Source of the DNA: Ahrensia sp.
GTDB taxonomy: Bacteria > Pseudomonadota > Alphaproteobacteria > Rhizobiales > Rhizobiaceae
Length of the DNA: 64,000 nucleotides
NCBI GenBank assembly: GCA_028817895.1
Contig: JAPPOQ010000028.1
Span: 62,001 to 126,000, forward strand
Direction: 5' to 3'
Under the pieces are notes generated by a model that was given only the letters and a program-made list of their open reading frames with translations, made no database searches and was not told the DNA's origin. Positions 18,863-27,309 of this stretch are shown here, piece after piece (the stretch's first letter is position 1; each line of letters opens with the position of its first letter). Position numbers and translations under genes: made by a program.

Positions 18863-19534
18863 TCAGATAGTGCCGGGCTGCGGCACGGCGTCCGTGCCCA
18901 GCTTGGACAATTGAATAACCGCTTGCGTACGGCTGTCGACACCCAGCTTGTGCAGAACCGCGGACACATGCGCCTTAACGGTCGCCTCCGAAACCGAGAG
19001 TTCCCAGGCAATCTGCTTGTTAAGCAAGCCTTGAGAGATCATCGACAGGACGCGCATTTGCTGCGGGGTCAGCGTTTCCAGCCTTTCGATAAGGTCTGTG
19101 ATCTGCGCGTCAGATTGCGCGCCGAGATCGATGTCGTCGGGTTTCCAGACGTCACCGGCCAAAACCGTGTCGATGGCAAGGCGAATGGTTTCAATATTGG
19201 CGGATTTGGGAATGAAGCCAGAGGCGCCAAGCTCCAGCGCGCGCCTGATCGTTTCGGGGTCTTCGGTGGCTGACACGATCATGACCGGGATGGCCGCATA
19301 TTGCGCCCGCAAGCTCAACAGGCCCGAAAAGCCGCTGACACCGGGCATGGCGAGATCCATCAGCACCAGATCGACATCGCCATGTTCCAGCAGCAGGGCT
19401 TGCAGATCCGCAAAATTACCTGCCTCAAGAACATCAATCCTGCCGTAGCGGCCTTCATCTGCGCTGCTCAGCGCTTGTTTCATCGCGCCTCGAAACAAGG
19501 GATGATCGTCGACAATGAGCAGCCTGATATTCAT
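18863..19534 (-). CDS. LuxR/NarL-family response regulator (CrbR/ErdR-like)
   Basis: A 223-residue regulator: receiver domain (1-125) with acidic pair DD near residues 9-10, phospho-acceptor Asp in VLMDLAMPG (about 59) and Lys in FIPKSAN, then a C-terminal LuxR helix-turn-helix (LTPQQMRVLSMISQGLLNKQIA then VSEATVKAHVSAVLHKLGV). The ATG at 19534 has AAGGAGA upstream and begins the canonical MNIRLLIVDDHPLFRG; the frame extends upstream without conservation. It is encoded tail-to-tail with the SSS-domain kinase, 25 bases apart, and is its likely partner. The nearby SSS symporter gene is a plausible target by analogy to CrbSR and MxtR/ErdR. Confidence 0.92.
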   Translation of the reverse strand: MNIRLLIVDDHPLFRGAMKQALSSADEGRYGRIDVLEAGNFADLQALLLEHGDVDLVLMDLAMPGVSGFSGLLSLRAQYAAIPVMIVSATEDPETIRRALELGASGFIPKSANIETIRLAIDTVLAGDVWKPDDIDLGAQSDAQITDLIERLETLTPQQMRVLSMISQGLLNKQIAWELSVSEATVKAHVSAVLHKLGVDSRTQAVIQLSKLGTDAVPQPGTI

Positions 19535-19671
19535 GCAGCCAGTTCTCCTTGCTTGATCGCCTGGTCGCCGCCACTCGCGCTCAATATGGCACGCTGTCAA
19601 GCGAAAGACGCGGCACAGCCTCGCGAAGGTGACATGTTGCACTCGCAACAAAAGCGCGGCAAGAGCCTGCC

Positions 19672-19923
19672 ATGTCCTCACCACTTCGTCCCCAACCGAC
19701 AACCCGCGCGATCCAGTCTGTTCTGGCCATCATCTTCACGCTTCTGGCGGTCATCGTGGCGATGGGCTTTGCGTTGCTCGTGTCGAATGCGCAAGGTGAA
19801 GGCGACGTCGGATCCTATCGTTGGTTTGCCTATTCAGGCTTTCCGCTGATCACGGTCATCGCGATTGCGACCTTTGCGCGCCTTGTCGTCATTGCTGAGA
19901 AACGCGGTTCCGGGGAGGGATGA
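19672..19923 (+). CDS. Small two-TM membrane protein preceding an SSS symporter
   Basis: An 83-residue protein with two predicted TM helices (about 17-40, SVLAIIFTLLAVIVAMGFALL, given here in shortened sense, and about 55-74) joined by a short polar loop. It is six bases upstream of the SSS symporter gene. Small two-TM proteins (DUF485, DUF4212) precede acetate and related SSS symporters in many bacteria, and this one occupies the same position, though the sequence itself does not clearly belong to either family. It may be an accessory subunit. No enzymatic motif is visible. Confidence 0.65.
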   Translation: MSSPLRPQPTTRAIQSVLAIIFTLLAVIVAMGFALLVSNAQGEGDVGSYRWFAYSGFPLITVIAIATFARLVVIAEKRGSGEG

Positions 19924-19929
19924 TGTTCA

Positions 19930-21441
19930 ATGTCTTTGGCCGATGCCATTCCCGATCTTGACCGAGCGGTCGGACCGCAAACCGTGCTGCGGTTTGTCAT
20001 CGCATGCGGATTGGCCTTCTTCACTTTCATCGCGTTGCTGTTCACGATGGAGAAACTTGGCCTTTCAGGCCGTGTTGTTTCCGCCGTCGTTACGGTGTGG
20101 GCCGTTTTTGCTATCGCCTTTGTGTCCTGGTTCGGCCGGTCGGTCAGCGGCGCGCAGTTCTTTCGTGCACGCGGTCAAAACATGCCCTTCGTTGCCGGGT
20201 TGGGCGGTGCGTTTGGCTGGCTAAGCGCAAGTGTGATTTTCGCTCTCTTTGCCCTAGACTCGGCCGAAGCGTTCATCCTTCTGGCGGCGGTGAGCCTGGC
20301 TTTCGTGCTTCAGGCGGTTCTCTTTGCGCATCGTTTCGGCGGCTGCGCCCATACGACGCTCCCCGACATGGTTCTGGCGCATTGCGGAGCGAGAGCCTCC
20401 GGCCTTGCAACTATGCTCGCCTGCCTGCTGGCACTGGCACCACTTGCCTTGGCGGAGTTCAAGATCGCAGCAAGCCTGTTAACGCAGCTATCCGGCCTCT
20501 CCGCCCAGAGTGCCATGATCGCATTGTGCGTCATTGCCACTGTTCCCACCCTGCTTGGAGGATGGCAGTCCCTCATCGTGGTCAATGCCTGTCTGGGCCT
20601 GTGGATTCTCTTGTCGTTGTTGTCCCCTGCTGTTCTGGTTGGCTTTCTCCCAACGCTCCTGACCAACATATCAGCCGGCGATGGCAGTTTTCTTGCGCCA
20701 ATCGACATGAATGCGCAGTCCACCATGCTCGACTTAGCCTCAACGGCAGACGCAATCCTGTTGCTCATTGTGAACGCCACTGGCATTGCAGCCTTCCCGC
20801 ATCTATTGGCGAGATTACCACTTGCGGGTCAGCGCATCGCATCTATCGAGGGGCTGGCCTGGTCCAGCCTGATCGTATTTCTGGCTTTGAGTGCCCTGCT
20901 GCTTTCCGTTGGCCTCGTGCTCACAAACCCCTCCAGCACAGAAATGTCGGTCCTGTTGCAATCGAACACGTCGCTGGCGATCTTGCCTTACGCAGCCTTG
21001 TTGTGGACAGCCATCAACGCGCTGTCCATGTGCCTGTTGGTTGCTTCACAAACCCTGGTTCTTTCGCTGCGCGCCCGAATCGAGCGAGAACCGGGGGTTG
21101 GGTCGATGTTTGCGGCAAGGCTTGTGGTGATGGCGCTTTCCATCACCTTGTGGGTGTCGGCATCGAAGATCGACCTCAACATCATCGATCTGCTGATTTT
21201 GGCGGTCGCCATTTCGGCGTCGAGCGTGTTTCCCTCGCTGTTATCAGCAGCCTGGTTCGATCGCGGTTCCGCAACATTCACAACGCTTTGCACACTGACG
21301 AGCAGTTGCCTGGTGGGCTATGCCTTGCTTTATGACCAGCAAAGCGTGATCGCGGCGGCAGCACTTGGCCTGGCGGCATCGCTGGCAATTTTGGCACTTT
21401 GGCAAATCGTCCAGGCGCGAAACAGCCCGCAATCACTGTGA
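19930..21441 (+). CDS. Sodium:solute symporter family protein
   Basis: A 503-residue integral membrane protein with about 13 hydrophobic segments, related to the ActP/VC2705 branch of the SSS family. Landmarks are FVAGLGGAFGWLSAS in the first quarter and LAVAISASSVFPSLLSAAWFDR near residues 418-440, the segment before the last TMs. It probably imports a short organic acid with sodium. It is the second gene of a two-gene unit with the 83-residue membrane protein and lies next to the SSS-domain kinase and its regulator. Its end overlaps the convergent 128-residue gene by nine bases. The substrate (acetate, pyruvate or other) is not determined by sequence. Confidence 0.85.
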   Translation: MSLADAIPDLDRAVGPQTVLRFVIACGLAFFTFIALLFTMEKLGLSGRVVSAVVTVWAVFAIAFVSWFGRSVSGAQFFRARGQNMPFVAGLGGAFGWLSASVIFALFALDSAEAFILLAAVSLAFVLQAVLFAHRFGGCAHTTLPDMVLAHCGARASGLATMLACLLALAPLALAEFKIAASLLTQLSGLSAQSAMIALCVIATVPTLLGGWQSLIVVNACLGLWILLSLLSPAVLVGFLPTLLTNISAGDGSFLAPIDMNAQSTMLDLASTADAILLLIVNATGIAAFPHLLARLPLAGQRIASIEGLAWSSLIVFLALSALLLSVGLVLTNPSSTEMSVLLQSNTSLAILPYAALLWTAINALSMCLLVASQTLVLSLRARIEREPGVGSMFAARLVVMALSITLWVSASKIDLNIIDLLILAVAISASSVFPSLLSAAWFDRGSATFTTLCTLTSSCLVGYALLYDQQSVIAAAALGLAASLAILALWQIVQARNSPQSL

Positions 21442-21819
21442 TTGCATGTCTTTCTTGAGCGTTTGCATCATGTCGAAGAAGCGGCGCATCATCGTCTCCG
21501 CCGTCTCAAGTGCCTTATCAAGGTCATCGTTCGACTTTGACGATGGCGCTCCCGACGAGTTTGCTTCCAATTCGGCTACACGCTTTTCGAGAGCTTCAAC
21601 CTCGGCGGACCAGGCTGCCCTTTCCTCCGCGGCGAGAATGCACACCGGCCCGCCATCCGCATTGCGGCAAAACGAAACCCGGCCGCTTTCACGGTCAACG
21701 CGCACGATCTCTTCACCGCGTTCAACCACGATGAAGCGATCCTGCGCTGCAACTTGAGACGCAGCGAACAATCCGGCCATCAAGGTTGCCGTAACGGTGA
21801 TTTTAAGACAGTGGCTCAT
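21433..21819 (-). CDS. Exported coiled-coil hypothetical protein
   Basis: A 128-residue protein with a Sec signal peptide (hydrophobic stretch TATLMAGLFAASQV ending AAQ, cleavage near residue 26), two cysteines in the mature chain (FCRNADGGPVC) that could form a disulfide, and then a Glu/Ala-rich coiled coil (AEVEALEKRVAELEAN) and a Met-rich C-terminal helix. Start at 21819 is picked as the ATG closest to the signal sequence; 21843 is possible. It is convergent with the SSS symporter and divergent from the DUF952 gene. No family recognised with confidence; a small periplasmic protein of unknown role. Confidence 0.65.
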   Translation of the reverse strand: MSHCLKITVTATLMAGLFAASQVAAQDRFIVVERGEEIVRVDRESGRVSFCRNADGGPVCILAAEERAAWSAEVEALEKRVAELEANSSGAPSSKSNDDLDKALETAETMMRRFFDMMQTLKKDMQSQ

Positions 21820-21936
21820 GTTCGGTTTCACGGTTCTGCAAGGCATCCGTAATTGACGCTGTCGATGATCAATCACTCTATGGTCAATGCCACCTCAATG
21901 TGGCAACAGGCAGACGGTTTATGGGAGACAAAGCGC

Positions 21937-22290
21937 ATGAGTCATCCGGATATCGTCTACAAGATCTGTGCCCGGGAAGACTGGGAGCAGGCGCGCGAAA
22001 ATGGTCGGTTTGAAGGTGCGCAGATTGATGTCACCGACGGCTTCATCCATTTCTCAAGCGCGGCGCAGGTGCGGGAGACCGCTCGTCGGCACTATGCCGG
22101 AAAACGAGATTTGTTGCTCATCGCTATCGATGCGACACAATTGGGCGATGATCTGAAATGGGAGCCGTCGCGTGGCGGCGATCTGTTCCCCCATCTTCAC
22201 GCAGCCCTGCCTGTGGATACGGTTCTGTGGGAGGCGCCGTTGCCAATCGGTGAGGATGGTGTTCACCAGTTTCCAGAAACACTCATATGA
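21937..22290 (+). CDS. DUF952 family protein
   Basis: A 117-residue cytoplasmic protein with DUF952 landmarks: VYKICAREDWEQA at the N-terminus, DGFIHFSSAAQVRETARRHY, and DLFPHLHAALPVDTVLWE. The fold is thought to be related to ADP-ribosyltransferase-like or glutathione-transferase-like small domains, but no function is established. Its stop overlaps the pyrD start (ATGA), a linkage seen in many Hyphomicrobiales. The ATG at 21937 is chosen because the domain begins at once; an in-frame ATG at 21853 would add 28 unconserved residues. Confidence 0.85.
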   Translation: MSHPDIVYKICAREDWEQARENGRFEGAQIDVTDGFIHFSSAAQVRETARRHYAGKRDLLLIAIDATQLGDDLKWEPSRGGDLFPHLHAALPVDTVLWEAPLPIGEDGVHQFPETLI

Positions 22291-23372
22291 GCGGCATTTA
22301 CCAGGCGCTCGCGCGGCCGCTGATTTTCAATCTGGACGCTGAGCGGGCTCATGGCGCATCGATAAAGGCCTTGCGTGCGGGCCTGCATCCAAAATACCGT
22401 GCAGACACGGACCCGCGTCTCGCAACCGACATTGCCGGACTTTCTCTTCCCAACCCGCTAGGCATGGCGGCAGGCTATGACAAGAATGCGGATGTGCCCG
22501 AAGCTCTGTTGAGCATGGGATATGGGCATGTTGAGGTCGGCACCGTGACACCCGTGCCGCAACCGGGCAATGACAAGCCGCGCATCTTTCGGCTGGTGCG
22601 AGACGATGCCGTGATCAACCGTCTCGGGTTCAACAGTCGGGGACACGATGTCGTCAAGGCACGGATGTTGAGACTGGCCAGAAACACGCCGGGCCTTGTT
22701 GGTGTCAATATCGGTGCCAACAAGAAAAGCGCCGATTTCGCAGCCGACTATGTGATTGGGATAAAATCCTTCGCTTCGCTGGCGGACTATCTGACGATCA
22801 ATATCTCGTCGCCCAACACGCCGGGTCTGCGCGATCTCCAGCAGTCAAACGCGTTGCGCGATTTGCTAAAGCGCGTGGACGATGCGAGGGGAGCCGCAGA
22901 ACAGGTCTGCCCAGTCTTCTTAAAGGTTGCGCCAGACCTTGATGAAGCGGCGATGGATGCAATTGCAGACGCCGTGAACGACTCGCATTGCGATGGTCTG
23001 ATCGTTTCCAACACGACCCTTTCGCGTGAAGGGCTCTTGTCATCCAACAAGGATGAGGCGGGCGGCCTGTCCGGCAAGCCGCTGTTTCATCGCTCAACCG
23101 TCGTGTTGGCGCGCATGCGCCAACGCATCAGGCCCGACCTGCCACTGATCGGCGTTGGTGGGGTGCATGATGCAAAAAGCGCGCTGCACAAGATTGAAGC
23201 GGGTGCGGACCTGGTCCAGCTCTATACCGGTATGATTTATCGTGGACCTTCCCTGCCCGGAGACATTCTGACAGGCCTATCCAGACTGCTGGACGCTGAG
23301 GGACTTTCCTCGATTTCACAAGCCAAGGGTCGAGCGGTCGATCGCTGGGCCGGGCTGGACATAGACGGCTAA
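22287..23372 (+). CDS. pyrD: Dihydroorotate dehydrogenase (quinone), class 2
   Basis: PyrD oxidises dihydroorotate to orotate in pyrimidine synthesis, passing electrons to membrane quinone. The 361-residue length and the N-terminal membrane-associating helices (residues 1-40) mark class 2. FMN and substrate motifs are visible: NPLGMAAGYDKNA (about 50-62), NISSPNTPGLRDLQ with the catalytic serine (about 170-183), and LIGVGGVHDAKSA then QLYTGMIYRGPS at the C-terminus. It is translationally coupled to the DUF952 gene and overlaps the convergent MATE gene by four bases. Confidence 0.96.
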   Translation: MSGIYQALARPLIFNLDAERAHGASIKALRAGLHPKYRADTDPRLATDIAGLSLPNPLGMAAGYDKNADVPEALLSMGYGHVEVGTVTPVPQPGNDKPRIFRLVRDDAVINRLGFNSRGHDVVKARMLRLARNTPGLVGVNIGANKKSADFAADYVIGIKSFASLADYLTINISSPNTPGLRDLQQSNALRDLLKRVDDARGAAEQVCPVFLKVAPDLDEAAMDAIADAVNDSHCDGLIVSNTTLSREGLLSSNKDEAGGLSGKPLFHRSTVVLARMRQRIRPDLPLIGVGGVHDAKSALHKIEAGADLVQLYTGMIYRGPSLPGDILTGLSRLLDAEGLSSISQAKGRAVDRWAGLDIDG

Positions 23373-24706
23373 CCGGCAAAAGTGGCTCGCCGATTTGCAC
23401 GCAGGCGCCTGTATAGCGTGATCCCACGAATTGCCAAGAAAACGTTGAGCGCCAGCCACAGGCCATGATTGGCGATCAACGGCACGCTGACCCACCAAAC
23501 GGCCAGAAAGACGGCAAGCGAGAGCAGCATCATATTGCGCATGTCGCGCGTCCATGTCGCGCCGATATAGATACCATCCATCTGAAAGGCCACGACACCG
23601 GCCAAAGCGGTGATCGATGCCCAATATAAATAGAGCCGCGCCTGCGACCGCACGGCATAATTGGTTGTGAGCAGATCGATCAGAGACGGTCCGAAAAGCA
23701 AAAAGGCAAACAGCAGAACTACCGCCAGAACGAAGCCCCAAAACAGCGTCAAGCGAACCACGTCCTTGAAGGCCTGTTCCTCGCGACGCCCGACCGCCCG
23801 ACCCGCCAGGCTCTCCGCAGCCGTTGCGAAGCCGTCGAGAAAATAGCCGGAGACGAGAAAAAAGTTCATCAAAACCGCATTGGCGGCAAGTGTGGTCTCT
23901 CCGAAATTTGCCCCTTGAGACGTGAAGAAGGCGAAGGCGAACAGAAGGCAGAAGGATCGGATCATGATGTCGCGGTTCACCGCGAAAAGCCGCCACAGCG
24001 CTACCTTGTCGAGCAGGCGCGACCGGTCGAGAAAGCTCTGGTTGCGGTGATGCCACGAAACCAGTGCAAGCCCAGCCGTAGCGGTGAGCGCCTCGGCAGT
24101 GACCGTCGCCCAGGCCACACCTTCAATGCCCCAGCCCAGGGTCAGGCCCAACCAAATGGACAGCAGGATGTTGGAGCCGTTCAGCAGCGTTTGCAGCGCA
24201 AGACCAAGCGTTGCCCGCCCCTGCCCGAGCAGCCAGCCAAGCACGCTGTAATTGGTCAGCGTTAGGGGCGCGGCAAGAATGCGGATGACAAAATAGGCGG
24301 ACGTCGCAGCCGCCACGCTCTCCGGCACATCCATCGCCCAAAGCCCCGCTGCAAGAATGAGCGGCGACAAAACCAGCGTTGCCATGCCGAGCACCACGGA
24401 CAACAGCAATGAGCGATACAAAACCAGTTGCTGCGCCTCGTCGTCCCCCGCGCCGAAGGCCTGTGCGACCAGGCCGGTCGTGCTAGCCCGCATGAAATTG
24501 AAGGTCGTGAAAACGATGTCGAACAGAATGGCGCCGACTGCCAATCCGCCGATCAGAGCAGCGTCACCGAGCCTTCCGACCACGCCAGTGTCGACCATTC
24601 CGAGGATCGGCGTCGACATGTAGGCCAGCGTCGTTGGCCATGCGATGGCGAAGACGCTGCGATGCGTGATGTCCAGTTTGTAACCTGCCGCGCTGCTTCG
24701 CTTCAT
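23369..24706 (-). CDS. MATE family efflux transporter (DinF-like)
   Basis: A 445-residue inner-membrane protein with 12 TM segments in two six-helix halves. N-terminal AWPTTLAYMSTPILGMVDTGVVGRLGD and the mid-protein glutamine/alanine-rich segments fit the DinF branch of the MATE (MOP) superfamily, which exports cationic compounds using a sodium or proton gradient. Its start overlaps the stop of the upstream 91-residue membrane protein (ATGA). It ends tail-to-tail with pyrD. The substrate cannot be predicted. Confidence 0.93.
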   Translation of the reverse strand: MKRSSAAGYKLDITHRSVFAIAWPTTLAYMSTPILGMVDTGVVGRLGDAALIGGLAVGAILFDIVFTTFNFMRASTTGLVAQAFGAGDDEAQQLVLYRSLLLSVVLGMATLVLSPLILAAGLWAMDVPESVAAATSAYFVIRILAAPLTLTNYSVLGWLLGQGRATLGLALQTLLNGSNILLSIWLGLTLGWGIEGVAWATVTAEALTATAGLALVSWHHRNQSFLDRSRLLDKVALWRLFAVNRDIMIRSFCLLFAFAFFTSQGANFGETTLAANAVLMNFFLVSGYFLDGFATAAESLAGRAVGRREEQAFKDVVRLTLFWGFVLAVVLLFAFLLFGPSLIDLLTTNYAVRSQARLYLYWASITALAGVVAFQMDGIYIGATWTRDMRNMMLLSLAVFLAVWWVSVPLIANHGLWLALNVFLAIRGITLYRRLRANRRATFAG

Positions 24707-24978
24707 GCGCGCGGCGAACGATAGCTCAGCAGGCGAATGAGCAGGAAGGCAGGAACCACAATCGCTGCCCCCAGTGCCAGATATTCCAGCCAGTCATAGA
24801 GAACCGAAAATCCAAGTCTCCAGATACGTTCGACCACGCCGACTATGGAACCCACAACGTCCATCGGGCGAATGTCGAAGAAGCTCATCGTCATGCCGAC
24901 CAGAATCGACAGGATCACCAGTTTGATGAAGACGCGAAGCGGTGAGTCGCCCAGAAACCGTGTCACTGCATTGCTCAT
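24703..24978 (-). CDS. Small membrane protein (DUF6460-like)
   Basis: A 91-residue protein with two TM segments (about 16-34 and 64-83) and a conserved-looking middle, FFDIRPMDVVGSIVGVVERIW, that recalls the alphaproteobacterial DUF6460 family. The ATG at 24978 opens the conserved part; the reading frame extends to 25206 without meaning. Its last base overlaps the start of the MATE gene, so the two are coupled. Function unknown; the pairing suggests a membrane accessory of the exporter or mere operon sharing. Confidence 0.7.
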   Translation of the reverse strand: MSNAVTRFLGDSPLRVFIKLVILSILVGMTMSFFDIRPMDVVGSIVGVVERIWRLGFSVLYDWLEYLALGAAIVVPAFLLIRLLSYRSPRA

Positions 24979-25019
24979 ATTCGCTCCTTCAGCCGATGCG
25001 CGGATGACCGCTCGCCGGT

Positions 25020-25454
25020 TCAACCAAGCAGAAAGGCGGCCGCGACCATGACCGCGGTCACCATCAGCGTCAGCGTTGTTCGCAGCGGCATGAACCAAGC
25101 GGGAAACTGCCCGGCCATGCCGGAGCGATTGTCCCGGACGCCCTGCGCGACAAATGCGACGGCAAGAAGGGCAAAACCCACCCCCTGGGCGAGAAGCAGG
25201 GAACACCAGCCCGCCAGAGATGGCACAACCGACAAAGCGAGTTGCTGCGCCGTCGTCTCATCATCACGCGACAGCCCAAGGCCCCATCGAATGCCACCGA
25301 GAAAAGAAAGGACGACGGCACCATAAGCGGCCAGCGCAAAAGTCGCCTGACCGCGTACCCCATCATCCGACAGGAACAGGGCAGCAGCGAGCAGTCCGCC
25401 AAAGGGAATGAAACCTGCCAGCGCCAACGCCCATGCCGTTTGTCGCGCGGACAC
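25020..25454 (-). CDS. DUF3429 family membrane protein
   Basis: A 144-residue protein with about five TM segments. AYGAVVLSFLGGIRWG near residues 43-58 is the signature of DUF3429, an uncharacterised inner-membrane family common in Proteobacteria. It lies two bases downstream of the TIGR02186 gene on the same strand and 41 bases upstream of the DUF6460-like gene, so it is probably part of one transcript running from the TSUP gene to the MATE gene. No catalytic residues are evident. Confidence 0.85.
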   Translation of the reverse strand: MSARQTAWALALAGFIPFGGLLAAALFLSDDGVRGQATFALAAYGAVVLSFLGGIRWGLGLSRDDETTAQQLALSVVPSLAGWCSLLLAQGVGFALLAVAFVAQGVRDNRSGMAGQFPAWFMPLRTTLTLMVTAVMVAAAFLLG

Positions 25455-25456
25455 GA

Positions 25457-26227
25457 TCAGTCCTTCCGGAACACGACGCTGGCGAGCCAGCCCGTCGCCA
25501 TGGCGATAAACACGGCCATGATGCCGTAGAGCAGTCCATTGCGCTGCGCCAGATTGTAGGTCTGTTGTTCAAACCCGCTTTTTGCAACTTCCAGCAGCAC
25601 CGAGCGCGTGATCAGAAACTCTCCGTCACGAAACAAAAATGCGCGGGCGCGATGATGACCGATGGGCACGTTGGCTGGCACGCGCAACCGCGCGCGAAAG
25701 AGCGTGTCGCTCAAAAACTCCACGCCGCCAATCTCTTCCACAAACAGATCGTCGGCCACCTGCAAACGGTTGAGCGATGCACGGAAGGAAGCCAATTCCT
25801 CCTCGCTGCGCGGCGTATCCGCGTCAATCAACGGTGAGACATCAAGCTTGTCGAATCCAAGGCTCAGCGACTCCAATGACTCTTCCGTTGCAACTTCGCG
25901 CAAAGGCCCTGTCGAGGCGATGGTGTAGAAGGACGGGACATTGTCGAAGACCTGTCCGGCTCCGTTGACCCAGATTCCAAACCGCCTTTCCTTGCGGCGC
26001 ACACGCACCTGAGTCGGCGGACCTTGCATCACCACAACGATGTCATAGGCATCGCGTTCGATTGCCAAGGGCTCCGGGTTCTCGATCGAACCGAAGACAG
26101 CAACTTGCGTTCCAACAAAATTTGACTCGATGGAGACAGCCGGATCGGAAAGGCCGATGCGCAGATCTTCTGCTGTGACCTTCGTTGCTACTAGAGCAAA
26201 CAACACAGTGATGGTGACGCGCAGCAT
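25457..26227 (-). CDS. TIGR02186 family membrane-anchored protein
   Basis: A 256-residue protein with a signal peptide (residues 1-19), a large extracytoplasmic beta-rich domain (opening EDLRIGLSDPAVSIESNFVG) and one C-terminal TM (YGIMAVFIAMATGWLASVVF). This is the layout of TIGR02186, a family regularly encoded beside TSUP sulfite/taurine exporters in alphaproteobacteria. Its ATG overlaps the TSUP stop by one base, giving tight coupling, so it probably works as a periplasmic partner of that transporter. The molecular role is not known. Confidence 0.85.
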   Translation of the reverse strand: MLRVTITVLFALVATKVTAEDLRIGLSDPAVSIESNFVGTQVAVFGSIENPEPLAIERDAYDIVVVMQGPPTQVRVRRKERRFGIWVNGAGQVFDNVPSFYTIASTGPLREVATEESLESLSLGFDKLDVSPLIDADTPRSEEELASFRASLNRLQVADDLFVEEIGGVEFLSDTLFRARLRVPANVPIGHHRARAFLFRDGEFLITRSVLLEVAKSGFEQQTYNLAQRNGLLYGIMAVFIAMATGWLASVVFRKD

Positions 26228-27150
26228 CAATGCGCCGCCTCCCCCAGCGAGTACAACTCGTCCGGCGTTGCTACCAGATCCCAGCCCAACCGGGCACATA
26301 CGCCAAGCACGATCAGCCCCAGCAAGGCGCGCAGTTGTTCGCCGCGCATCTTCTGGCCCATCTGCGCGCCAAACTGCGCACCGATAACACCACCGACCAT
26401 GAGAATAAGCGCCAGAACGATGTCGACAGTCTGGTTGGCGGCGGATTGTGCAACCGTGGTGAAAGCCGTGACAAACATGATCTGAAACAAGGATGTGCCG
26501 ATCACCACATTGGTCGGCACGCGCAGCAGATAAATCATCGCGGGAACCATGATGAAGCCGCCACCCACGCCCATGATCGAGGCAAGAATGCCAACCAGCA
26601 TGCCCAGTGCGATGACCGGAATGACGCTCAGATAAAGCTTGGACCGTTCGAAGCGCATCTTCAGCGGCAGATTGCTGATCCAGGAGCGTTGCCGTGGCAG
26701 CACTGCCGGTTCCTGCTCGCCCTTGCGGCGCGATTTGCGAATTGCATTGAGGCTTTCAATCACCATCAAGGTTCCAACCGTTCCCAGGAACACGACGTAA
26801 AGAAGCGAAATGATGAGATCGAGTTGTCCGATTTCACGCAGCTTGGCGAAGATGAGGACACCCAGACCAGCGCCGATCACACCGCCTATGAGCAGCATGA
26901 TACCAAGCTTGATATCCACCGTTCCTCGTCGGAAATGCGCCAGGGCGCCAGAAAAGGAAGACGCGACGATTTGGTTGGCTTCCGTCGCAACCGCGACGGC
27001 CGGCGGGATGTTGTAGAATATCAGCAGTGGCGTCATTAGAAAGCCGCCACCGACCCCGAACATGCCCGACAAAAAGCCAACGCCTGCGCCCATTGAAAAG
27101 AGGACGAAAACGCTGACCGACATCTCGGCGATGGGAAGATATACGTTCAC
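26227..27150 (-). CDS. TSUP family (TauE/SafE) sulfite/organosulfur exporter
   Basis: A roughly 307-residue membrane protein with eight or nine TM segments and the duplicated family motif: GFLSGMFGVGGGFLMTPLL in the first half and LASIMGVGGGFIMVPAMIY in the second. TSUP proteins move sulfite, sulfoacetate, taurine or related anions. The start is uncertain: the conserved sequence VNVYLPIAE begins at a GTG at 27150, whereas the first ATG at 27183 adds residues without similarity. It is the first gene of the TSUP-TIGR02186-DUF3429 unit. The substrate is open. Confidence 0.88.
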   Translation of the reverse strand: MNVYLPIAEMSVSVFVLFSMGAGVGFLSGMFGVGGGFLMTPLLIFYNIPPAVAVATEANQIVASSFSGALAHFRRGTVDIKLGIMLLIGGVIGAGLGVLIFAKLREIGQLDLIISLLYVVFLGTVGTLMVIESLNAIRKSRRKGEQEPAVLPRQRSWISNLPLKMRFERSKLYLSVIPVIALGMLVGILASIMGVGGGFIMVPAMIYLLRVPTNVVIGTSLFQIMFVTAFTTVAQSAANQTVDIVLALILMVGGVIGAQFGAQMGQKMRGEQLRALLGLIVLGVCARLGWDLVATPDELYSLGEAAH

Positions 27151-27309
27151 TACGGCTGGCCCGACGAGACGGCGAGAACACAATGGCAGCCGAAGCCGGT
27201 GCCACGATGATCCGCTTCATGCGCCCGGCCTGAACGGCTGTCAAACCGTTTGGTGGGAAATCACGCTACACAGGTCAAAAAAACTCAGATGACATGGGCA
27301 ATGCGCCCA

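Noticed and set aside
20004-21335. 443-codon open frame on the plus strand
   Set aside because: It overlaps the SSS symporter in another frame and reads as Arg/Cys/His-rich sequence without TM or domain features.
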